The translations under genes were made by a program, and so were the position numbers. The notes below the pieces were generated by a model, which searched no databases, was not told where the DNA came from, and was given only the letters and a program-made list of their open reading frames with translations. A stretch of DNA of 5,898 nucleotides from Dehalococcoidia bacterium LH_S1 (GTDB taxonomy: Bacteria > Chloroflexota > Dehalococcoidia > SZUA-161 > SpSt-899), in the NCBI GenBank assembly GCA_023660035.1, contig JAGXOF010000061.1, forward strand, positions 1-5,898. Direction: 5' to 3'. This document shows, one piece after another, positions 1-5,191 of this stretch (position 1 is the stretch's first letter; each line of letters opens with the position of its first letter).

Positions 1-40
1 AACTCTATCAAACTACGCTCTTTGTATTTCTTGGGCATTT
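1..40 (-). CDS. Start of an ORF leaving the window, possibly an IS1595-type transposase (partial)
   Basis: On the minus strand an ATG at 40-38 opens a frame reading MPKKYKERSLIE that continues past the window's left edge. It is preceded, four bases upstream, by AGGTGG, an acceptable Shine-Dalgarno sequence. A basic N-terminus of this kind (M-P-K-K-Y-..-R-S-L-I-E) resembles how some IS1595-superfamily transposases begin before their zinc-ribbon domain. That is recall of a pattern over only 13 codons, not a domain match. If it is right, the end of the element lies in about 60-125, between this start and the remnant surface-protein gene. I could not identify a terminal inverted repeat because the other end is outside the window. 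It could equally be an unrelated gene or chance. Confidence 0.35.
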
Positions 41-124
41 GTCCACCTGCCCAAGAATATATCGGACATGGATTTAGGAGTCAAATGCATAGGTATTGGC
101 ACAAATAACCTGCCTGATGCGTGT

Positions 125-362
125 GCGCCCTGGGTGGCCACAGCGCCGCTCGGTGAAATCACTTCCACCGATGCTACTTGTGGAGGGGAGGTGCTCAGCG
201 AGCGCGGTAGCAATGTCACATCCCGTGGGGTTTGCTGGGATACGATCCCAGCGCCGACGATAGCCGACTCCAACACTACTGACGGCAGTGGACCCGTGGC
301 CTTCACTTCTGATATCACGGGATTGAGCAGTGAAACTACCTATTACGTTAGAGCCTATTCCC
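125..362 (+). pseudogene. Fn3-like domain remnant of a large surface/secreted protein
   Basis: The frame starting at base 2 of the window encodes a recognisable repeat module. It begins near APWVATAPLGEITSTDAT, continues through GVCW and PTIAD, and ends with ITGLSSETTYYVRAYS near 361. The pattern TSTxATCGGxV, RGVCWxTxPxPTIADS, TTDGSG, FTSxITGLxxxTTYYVRAY is typical of a fibronectin type III-like module found in extracellular bacterial proteins, often upstream of GLUG or other surface repeats. No credible start or signal peptide precedes it: the ATG at 68 lies in sequence that does not resemble the family. After YYVRAYS the module should continue for roughly ten more residues and a linker. Instead the frame becomes nonsense and stops by 433, while GLUG-type sequence starts at once in another frame. 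This is a fragment, probably inactive. Confidence 0.6.
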
Positions 363-796
363 ACACTCGAAAACCTTTTATGGCTTTCGCAGTATACAAA
401 TCAGTGGGGCGAGTGTTTCAAACAGACAGGTGACATCGATGCCTCTGGTACCCTTAACTGGAATCCCGATGGCACTGGCGGTTATTATGGCTTCTCCCTC
501 ATCGGCAACAATAGCACCGCATTCACAGGCTCCTACAATGGAACGGGATATACAATTAGTGGTCTCTATATCAATCGGGGTTCAGAGAGTAACATAGGGT
601 TGTTTGGCTTTGCACGTGAGACTGCGGAGATAGGAAATCTGGGCGTAGTGAACGTAGATATTAGTGGCAATAATTCTGTTGGCGGTTTGGCTGGTTATTA
701 TGGATCTGCTGCTGATACGATAAAAAAAACTGTCACACGATGGGCACCGTTTCCGGGACTGATTGTGTTGGGGGATTGGTAGGAGACACCTATGCA
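363..796 (+). pseudogene. GLUG-motif domain remnant, frameshifted, same ancestral surface protein
   Basis: From 363 the frame beginning at multiples of three reads TLENLLWLSQY, then FKQTGDIDASGTLNWNPDG, FTGSYNGTGYTISGLYINR, IGLFGF, IGNLGVVNVDISGNNSVGG and LAGYYG. This is the lead-in and first repeat of a GLUG domain (G-L-V/A-G motifs, predicted beta-strand repeats of secreted adhesin-like proteins). At the run of eight A at 722-729 the coding frame shifts. The continuation CHTMGTVSGTDCVGGLVGDTYAS, the expected next repeat, is in the frame starting at 731 and runs to a TAA at 824-826. Six or nine A would keep the frame. The original frame instead stops at TAG 780-782. Resemblance to GLUG repeats ends at about 790-796, where metallopeptidase sequence takes over in a different frame. 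The GTG at 330 is not a believable start. Confidence 0.65.
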
Positions 797-1366
797 AGCG
801 CTAAGGAAACAGGGCTGGGTACTTAAAAATCTTGCAAAATTCGACACGGACGAGATCCCTTCCACGGAGAGGGATCTGACTACGGGCGATGTCATCCCAT
901 ACCTTGGCCGGAATTTAGAAGTCGTAATGCGCGATAACTCTGGCGGGGCCGACGGCGTAAGGCGTGAGGGAAACAGGCTCGTAGTGAGCCTTAAATCGCC
1001 GGGAGCCAGGGCAAATTTAGCCGTGGAGCGGTGTACCGGGCGGAGGCAAGGAAGCTGATAGAGGAGCAGCTGGATAAGCTCAGCGCTCGCCTGGAGGTTA
1101 ACTGTAACAGGATTACCATACGGGGTCAGAAGACCCGCTGGGGCAGCTGTTCTCAGAAGGGGAGGCTCAACTTCAACTGGAGGCTCATAATGGCACCAAA
1201 GCCCGTCATCGACTACATTGTCATCCATGAGCTTGCCCATCTGAAAGAGATGAATCATTCAAAAAAGTTTTGGGGCTTGGTAGCTCAACACTGTCCCCGG
1301 TGGCGTGAGCACAAGAAATGGCTTAAGGATAATGAATGCGGGCTTCTTACGAGGCTGTCTATTTAA
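792..1366 (+). pseudogene. YgjP-type (DUF45/WLM) zinc metallopeptidase, N-terminally truncated and frameshifted
   Basis: The product would be a soluble zinc-dependent peptidase of the YgjP-like family. The first part (792-1033) reads QALRKQGWVLKNLAKF, later IPYLGRNLEVVM and RLVVSLKSP, matching the family's N-terminal half. The second part (1034-1366) is two frames over: YRAEARKLIEEQLDKL, TRWGSCSQKGRLNFNWRLI, then YIVIHELAHLKEMNHSKKFW and WREHKKWLKDN. The HExxH site is at 1226-1240 and a downstream His in NHSKKFW is the likely third zinc ligand, so the active site is intact. The usual family sequence at the break is ERWYR. Here cggtgtaccgg encodes it only if one G is added (TGG for Trp near 1033), so one base is missing. 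Restored, the protein would be about 190 residues, short of the roughly 230-240 usual, because about 45 N-terminal residues are replaced by GLUG sequence. The ATG at 792 may be fortuitous, and no good Shine-Dalgarno site precedes it. The family is often found beside type I restriction genes, none of which are visible here. Confidence 0.75.
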
Positions 1367-1395
1367 GAATGTGATCGGCCTTTTGTCTGTCCACT

Positions 1396-1595
1396 CTACG
1401 TCTCAACCATAACTTCGGTAGCCTTAACTACAGCGGTGGCTTCACTGCCCTCCTTGAGGTTCATTTTTCGGCTGATGCCTTGCTGATAAGAGATACGAAC
1501 TCCAGGCCACCAGCCTCAATTACCACCTCCGCCATTACCTGTCCGACCTTGACCGACTTGATGGTACCTTTAAATTGATTCCGGGCACTCAGCAT
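1396..1595 (-). pseudogene. Molbindin (Mop/TOBE-domain molybdopterin-binding protein), single-base frameshift
   Basis: An ATG at 1595-1593 opens MLSARNQFKGTIKSVKVGQV, then MAEVVIEAGGLEFVSLISKA and SAEK, stopping at TGA 1463-1461. In another frame the sequence continues MNLKEGSEATAVVKATEVMV plus ET to a TAG at 1398-1396. Joined, these give a protein of about 66 residues matching the TOBE/molbindin family (LSARNQxKG, V.xGxVxAEVV.E, S.LxKESxExLxLKEGSExxAVxKATEVMV). These small proteins bind molybdate or tungstate as oligomers in the cytoplasm, for storage or homeostasis. The break lies in a run of five A (minus strand; T at 1464-1468): six A would restore GAA AAA ATG AAC and the family sequence. 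GGGAGGGG five bases before the ATG is a strong ribosome site, and a good promoter lies upstream. The one-base lesion may be a true mutation or a homopolymer sequencing error. It is convergent with the metallopeptidase remnant. Confidence 0.75.
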
Positions 1596-1627
1596 TTCTT
1601 CCCCTCCCCATTTGTTTTGGTAATAGA

Positions 1628-1656
1628 ATGATAGTACTGTGTCGTAGTATTGTCAG
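1628..1656 (-). promoter_or_regulatory. Sigma-70-type promoter of the molbindin gene
   Basis: On the minus strand CTGACA (1656-1651, five of six matches to TTGACA) is followed after exactly 17 bases by TATCAT (1633-1628, five of six matches to TATAAT). Transcription would begin near 1621, giving a leader of about 25 bases that contains the GGGAGGGG ribosome site of the molbindin gene. Spacing and orientation fit that gene well. Confidence 0.6.
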
Positions 1657-1672
1657 CCGATATCGAGGGGGT

Positions 1673-1690
1673 GTTGAATCCCGATTCAAC
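1673..1690. promoter_or_regulatory. Short inverted repeat upstream of the molbindin promoter, possible regulator site
   Basis: GTTGAATC-CC-GATTCAAC is a perfect 8-bp inverted repeat with a 2-base centre. Its near edge lies 17 bases upstream of the -35 hexamer of the molbindin promoter, a position where an activator or a metal-responsive regulator could bind. It is not followed by a T tract on either strand, so it does not look like a terminator. The function is inferred from position only. Confidence 0.3.
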
Positions 1691-1715
1691 AAACAAAATT
1701 TGCCGGCCGAAACCA

Positions 1716-1751
1716 AGACGAACCTGCTCCCTTAAGGGAGCAGGTTCGTCT
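1716..1751 (-). terminator. Long perfect palindrome, probable terminator of the peroxiredoxin gene
   Basis: The 36 bases form a perfect palindrome centred on CTTAAG: AGACGAACCTGCTCCC, loop TTAA, then the exact complement. As RNA this is a 16-bp uninterrupted stem with a four-base loop. It begins 20 bases after the peroxiredoxin stop codon on the minus strand, the expected place for a terminator. The tail after the stem (TGGTTTCGG) is only moderately T-rich, so termination may be weak, or the hairpin may instead stabilise the 3' end. The plus-strand side has no T tract. Confidence 0.55.
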
Positions 1752-1771
1752 CTGCGACAAGGACGCCCGCT

Positions 1772-2383
1772 TCAGAATGCGTTGTCTGTCTTCCAGATCT
1801 CCCAGACGTGTCCGGCTCTTGTTAACGTCTCCGTCTCCGGTGGCAATGTCGGTTTACCCGGCTGCCAGCCGGAGGGCATGAGTTCACCTGTTTTCTGATG
1901 GTGCTGGAACGCCCTGAACTGTCGCAGTACCTCGGATATATTCCTTCCTACAGGTGGCGTTAGAACCTCCATTGCCTGGAGTATCCCGTCCGGGTCGATG
2001 AGGAAACGGCCTCGAACATCTACCCCTTGTAGATCATCATATACTCCGTATAGAGTGCCTATTTCCCCCCCGGGGTCGGAAACCATCGGGTATGGGATAC
2101 CACCGTCCACCATCTTGGATAGTTCGACTTCCTGCCATACTTTATGGGAGACGTTACTGTCCACGCTTATGGCCAGTATCTCTACTCCCAACTCCTGAAA
2201 CTCCTGGTACTTGGCGGCCACTGTCGCCAGTTCCGTCGGGCAGACACAGGTAAAGTCAGCAGGGTAGAAGCAGAGCATTACCCATTTGCCGCGGAAGTCA
2301 GAGAGCTTAACCTGCTTGCCTGTGCCCTGGTGAAACGCATTGGCAGTGAAATCCGGCGCTTCTCTACCTACCTGTACGCCCAT
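1772..2383 (-). CDS. AhpC/TSA-family peroxiredoxin without the usual resolving cysteine
   Basis: A 203-residue cytoplasmic thiol peroxidase that would reduce hydrogen peroxide or organic peroxides. The start is ATG 2383-2381 (MGVQVGREAPDF), chosen because AAAGGAGGA lies about seven bases upstream; an earlier in-frame GTG would add 14 residues overlapping the promoter. Residues 1-145 are the thioredoxin-fold core: APDF (9-12), LSDFRGKWV (27-35), the peroxidatic site PADFTCVCPTE (41-51) with Cys48 as peroxidatic Cys and Pro41/Thr45 in place, SVDS (73-76), PYPMVSDP (97-104), and Arg124 in VRGRFLIDPDG as the likely active-site Arg. In the C-terminal tail the canonical resolving Cys (VCP.xW) is replaced by Met169 in ELMPSGWQPG, and no Cys follows residue 48. 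An extra Cys46 makes a CxC pair with Cys48. The tail is full length. It is monocistronic by appearance, with its own promoter and a hairpin behind it. No PerR box was recognised. Confidence 0.93.
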   Translation of the reverse strand: MGVQVGREAPDFTANAFHQGTGKQVKLSDFRGKWVMLCFYPADFTCVCPTELATVAAKYQEFQELGVEILAISVDSNVSHKVWQEVELSKMVDGGIPYPMVSDPGGEIGTLYGVYDDLQGVDVRGRFLIDPDGILQAMEVLTPPVGRNISEVLRQFRAFQHHQKTGELMPSGWQPGKPTLPPETETLTRAGHVWEIWKTDNAF

Positions 2384-2415
2384 TTTCGGCTCCTCCTTTA
2401 TGTAGTAGTGAACGC

Positions 2416-2444
2416 ATTGTAACACCTTAGTTATTCGCGGGCAA
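2416..2444 (-). promoter_or_regulatory. Candidate promoter of the peroxiredoxin gene
   Basis: On the minus strand TTGCCC (2444-2439, four of six) and TACAAT (2421-2416, five of six) are separated by 17 bases. Transcription would start near 2409, about 26 bases before the ATG at 2383, leaving room for the AAAGGAGGA ribosome site. This supports the shorter start, because the upstream GTG at 2425 would lie before the transcription start. Confidence 0.5.
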
Positions 2445-2490
2445 GAAGCTTTATCCCCTTGAAGGCTGTCACTCTTCTAGAGGAGGCAGG

Positions 2491-2982
2491 TTAAATTGTG
2501 AAAACCCTTGCTACTATGCCCAGTGAAAGCAAACAGCATCCACAGAACCAGGTAGCCCATCCGGTCCTTTCCCCGAGGTAGTAGAAGAAGGGCTTCCTGT
2601 TTAACCAGACGTGGGCAAGAATGACTCCTGCAATAACCAGAGGGGCCCAGGCTACCACGGTCTCGGGGAGAGTATAACTGGACGCCGTTACTATAATGGT
2701 GATAACTATTATGCCGATGAAATACGCAGCCAGGATGAAGATGACCAGTTGGCGCGACCCTCTCTTTGATGTTTTGGGATGGCTGCTGAAGTACTTTGAA
2801 ACGGGTTTAAGGTTAAACCAGGCTATGTGAACGATGAGTATCAGGACCCAGAGGAGGAAGAAGGCCAGTTGCAGGTAGCTCCAGAGGCCAGACCGGGATG
2901 GGATAGAGAAGGCTAAAAAGCCGAGAAAGCATACGACATCAGCGATAAGGATCTCTCTTCTGGTGATTGTCAAGTCGGGCAT
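2491..2982 (-). CDS. Unrecognised polytopic membrane protein
   Basis: A 163-residue protein that I cannot assign to a family. It is strongly hydrophobic, with five likely membrane helices at about residues 11-28, 33-56, 78-100, 107-127 and 142-161. Between helices 2 and 3 is a basic loop (KPVSKYFSSHPKTSKRGSRQ, 59-78) that should face the cytoplasm. Trp and Tyr cluster at helix ends (AW at 111-112, FFYYLGERTGWATW at 132-145), and a CGCC cluster occurs at 147-150 inside the last helix. No signal peptide or enzymatic motif is visible. The start ATG 2982-2980 has GAAGGA about eight bases upstream, and a perfect TATAAT lies further up. The frame is open throughout, so it seems intact, unlike its upstream neighbour. 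Coding is supported by the hydrophobic pattern and the ribosome site, not by homology. Confidence 0.7.
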   Translation of the reverse strand: MPDLTITRREILIADVVCFLGFLAFSIPSRSGLWSYLQLAFFLLWVLILIVHIAWFNLKPVSKYFSSHPKTSKRGSRQLVIFILAAYFIGIIVITIIVTASSYTLPETVVAWAPLVIAGVILAHVWLNRKPFFYYLGERTGWATWFCGCCLLSLGIVARVFTI

Positions 2983-3019
2983 ATTACAAGTCCTTCAGGT
3001 GGGGGTATGCTAAAGCTAC

Positions 3020-3025
3020 ATTATA
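3020..3025 (-). promoter_or_regulatory. Perfect -10 element upstream of the membrane protein gene
   Basis: TATAAT on the minus strand (3025-3020) lies 38 bases before the ATG at 2982. No good -35 hexamer stands at 16-18 bases. The region where it should be contains a tandem repeat (3043-3058), so activator-dependent use is possible but unproven. Confidence 0.4.
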
Positions 3026-3042
3026 TCCGTTCACAATATTAC

Positions 3043-3058
3043 ACCTGTGTACCTGTGT
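3043..3058. repeat. Two tandem copies of ACCTGTGT
   Basis: ACCTGTGT occurs twice head to tail with no spacer. The pair sits about 18-33 bases upstream of the TATAAT at 3020-3025, covering the place of a -35 element for the membrane protein gene. It may be a pair of regulator half-sites or just a short duplication. Confidence 0.3.
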
Positions 3059-3085
3059 GGAGGTCTTACTGGTCCCTCGCCGGCG

Positions 3086-3359
3086 TTAGAGCTTTCGTTC
3101 CAGATTGATCGTTGTCGAGGGCGTGAACTGATTCGCGCTGAAGAAACTTATAAGGGAGGAATCATTTCACCACTACTGCCCCCTCCTCGTTCTCTGCTAC
3201 CAGCGACGTGGGCAAATAATGTGTGGATTCAAAAAGCATCTCAAACTTCAGCTTATAGTAATCCGGTCGTGATGTCTGGAGTACCTTCTCGTCAATTGCG
3301 ACCACAGCGTCAAAGTCATCATCTTTCATGAGTCTGATATTAATAGTGCTCTCGTTCAT
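3086..3359 (-). pseudogene. GNAT-family N-acetyltransferase with its central part deleted
   Basis: The gene starts at ATG 3359-3357 behind AAAGGGGG and reads MNESTINIRLMKDDDFDAVV, later SRPDYYKLKFEMLFES, then YLPTSLVAENEEGAVV. This is the beta1-alpha1-alpha2-beta2 opening of a GNAT acetyltransferase. The frame then hits TGA at 3164-3162 after residue 65. In another frame, from 3166, comes NDSSLISFFSANQFTPSTTI then NLERKL and a TAA at 3088-3086, which matches how such proteins end (WNDxxLIxFFxxxxFxPSxTINLER). Roughly 60 residues between the two pieces are gone, including the segment that should carry the acetyl-CoA pyrophosphate-binding motif (Q/R-x-x-G-x-G/A). The product cannot be active. 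The substrate is unknown. The promoter and ribosome site are still in good shape, suggesting recent loss or an assembly fault. Confidence 0.75.
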
Positions 3360-3425
3360 TGAGCCCCCTTTCTCTTTAGAGTTGCATTCTAGAAATCCGA
3401 TGAGGAAAGTTATGAGTTAAGTTAA

Positions 3426-3455
3426 AAGATACTCCATCAGGTCAACTAATGTCAA
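3426..3455 (-). promoter_or_regulatory. Candidate promoter of the GNAT pseudogene
   Basis: TTGACA (3455-3450, perfect) and TATCTT (3431-3426, four of six) are 18 bases apart on the minus strand. Transcription would begin near 3419, about 60 bases before the GNAT start. The -35 hexamer contains the TGA that ends the out-of-frame lepA tail (3454-3452), so the lepA remnant stops exactly at this promoter. Confidence 0.45.
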
Positions 3456-5042
3456 GGCCTCTCGACATCGCCCCCATAGAGGGGCTGGGTTACATCTTTC
3501 CGCAATGCCTTAACGGTTTCCCTGGCGATGGGGCTGATAAGCCTTGCTCCGGGCAGTGATGAAGGAAAGGGCATCAACCGGCTTATAGTTTACATGGATC
3601 TCCACCTTTACCAGGTCTGACTCTCGATAACCGGAATAGCTATAGTCGAAAGAGGCATAACCCCGCGTTCTGGATTTAAGCTGGTCATAGAAGTCAAAAA
3701 TCACTTCCGCCAGGGGGAGATAATATTTCAATACCACTCTTTGCGGGGAAAGGTGGTTCATATCTTCGAATTCTCCTCTCTTTTCCTGGCAAAGCTCCAT
3801 CACCGGGCCGATATATTCCTCGGGGAGAATAAAAGTGCCGTCGACAAAGGGCTCGGCCACATATTCAATTCCCGTGGAGGGCATGCTGGATGGTCTTTCA
3901 ATAAAGTGTTCCTCGCCGTCTTTTGTTTTCGCCTTATATACTACATTGGGGGCAGTTATTACAAGCTCCAGGCCATACTCCCTTTCCAGGCGCTGTTTTA
4001 CTACCTCCATATGCAAATTCCCCAGGAAGCCGCAGCGAAAACCGAAGCCTAAAGATGGAGAATTATCAGGGTCGAATTGAAGTGAGGAATCGTTGAGCTG
4101 GAGCTTTTCCAGTGCTTTGCGCAGTTCTTCATGTTTGGTCTTGCTAGAGGGATAGAGCCCACAGAAAACCATGGGCTTGATTCGCTGAAAAGACGACAGT
4201 GGGGAAGAAGCGGGATTGTCGACAGAGGTGATGGTGTCCCCTACTCTGGCATCTTGAAGGTTCTTGATTCCCGCTACAATGTATCCTGCCTGGCCTGCCT
4301 TCAGGCTTTCTTCAGGGGTCATGGCGGGTCTGAAAACGCCCACCTCGGAGACCTCGAAAGTCGCCCCGCTGGACATCATGGAAATCTGTATGCCTTCACT
4401 GACTTCCCCTTCCTTTACGCGGACATAGGCGATTACTCCCTGGTAGGGGTCATAATGGGAATCAAAAATCAATCCTCTCAGGGGTGATTCTGTATTCCCT
4501 GCAGGAGGTGGAATTCGTTTTAGTATCGCTTCCAGGATCTTCTCCACTCCTGTTCCTTCCTTGGCGGAAATGAAGATCGTCTCTTCACTATTTATGCCTA
4601 TAAACTCCTCCAGTTCCTTTTGTACTCTTTCCGGTTCGGCGTGTGGGAGGTCTATCTTATTGATGACGGGAATGATTTCAAGGTCATGTTCCAAAGCCAG
4701 GTATGCATTGGAGACAGTTTGAGCTTCAATACCTTGAGAGGCGTCGATAAGTAGAAGGGCACCTTCACAGGCTGCCAGGCTTCTTGAGACCTCGTAGGTG
4801 AAATCCACGTGGCCGGGGGTATCGATAAGGTTCAACATATATCCATCGTGGAAGAGCCTGACGGATTGCAGCTTGATGGTGATGCCTTTTTCCCTTTCCA
4901 GTTCCATGGAATCCAGGAACTGGTCCCTTGCCTCCTTGGACCCGATGGTGTGGGTCTGTTCGAGCAACCTGTCTGCCAGGGTCGATTTACCATGGTCTAT
5001 GTGAGCTATGATGGAGAAGTTCCGTATCAGGTCCTGTTGCAA
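3452..5042 (-). pseudogene. lepA: lepA (elongation factor 4) with a damaged, truncated C-terminal domain
   Basis: LepA/EF4 is a ribosome-associated translational GTPase. The main frame (5042-3510) gives 510 residues starting at a TTG, chosen because AAAGGAG lies seven bases upstream and the family's RNFSIIAHIDHGKSTLADRL follows at once. The GTPase domain is intact: P-loop AHIDHGKST (13-21), EREKGITIK (49-57), DTPGH (74-78), NKID (128-131), SAKEG. Domains II and III follow normally (SLGFGFRCGFLG, HMEVVKQRLEREYG), then RGYASFDYSYSGYRESDLVK. At the start of the LepA-specific C-terminal domain (PVDALSFITARSKAYQ) the sequence jumps: the frame ends as PHRQGNR-stop. In another frame IARETVKALRKDVTQPLYGG then DVERP runs to TGA 3454-3452. 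About 30 residues (normally RGR..EKLKE.IPRQ.FE..IQAAIG) are missing between. The final RK-rich tail (RKRKLLEKQK.GKKRMK) is also absent. Family length is about 600. The GTPase core could still be made, but the diagnostic C-terminal domain cannot. Confidence 0.85.
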
Positions 5043-5078
5043 GTTGTTTCTCCTTTAGGCGGTCCTTACTTACGCATG

Positions 5079-5106
5079 ACTATAGAATCATTTGTCAGCT
5101 GCTCAA
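5079..5106 (-). promoter_or_regulatory. Candidate promoter of lepA
   Basis: On the minus strand TTGAGC (5106-5101, four of six) and TATAGT (5084-5079, five of six) are separated by 16 bases. Transcription would start near 5072, about 30 bases before the TTG start, with AAAGGAG inside that leader. This suggests lepA is not simply co-transcribed with the YbhB-type gene 150 bases upstream, although read-through remains possible since no clear terminator was seen between them. Confidence 0.4.
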
Positions 5107-5191
5107 AAAGCTGCTGCTTGAGTCACTAAAGACTCTTCCGAACAGCGAGGTAAGCTGCCGATGGCTAACAGAGCACAGTAGATCGGGTATG

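Noticed and set aside
13..364. Two minus-strand frames opposite the Fn3-like remnant
   Set aside because: The plus strand carries the recognisable domain; these frames show no motif.
698..1258. 186-codon minus-strand open frame opposite the metallopeptidase
   Set aside because: It is antisense to clear GLUG and YgjP coding, resembles no family, and has low-complexity Pro/Leu/Ser composition typical of a shadow frame.
1650..1898. Plus-strand frame over the intergenic palindrome and the 3' end of the peroxiredoxin gene
   Set aside because: It runs antisense to conserved peroxiredoxin codons and through hairpin sequences, with no ribosome site.
2499..2582. Short plus-strand frame at the 3' end of the membrane protein gene preceded by GAGG
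   Set aside because: It is under 30 codons, antisense to the hydrophobic coding sequence, and has no motif.
3047..3331. 94-codon plus-strand frame over the GNAT region
   Set aside because: It is opposite both recognisable GNAT pieces and shows no family resemblance.
3741..4487. Several plus-strand frames inside lepA
   Set aside because: All lie opposite intact, conserved LepA coding and have no recognisable content.
5095..5117. Repeats of AGCTGCT in the ybhB-lepA gap as a terminator
   Set aside because: The repeats are direct rather than inverted; the only stem is five base pairs without a T tract, and the region overlaps the lepA promoter.
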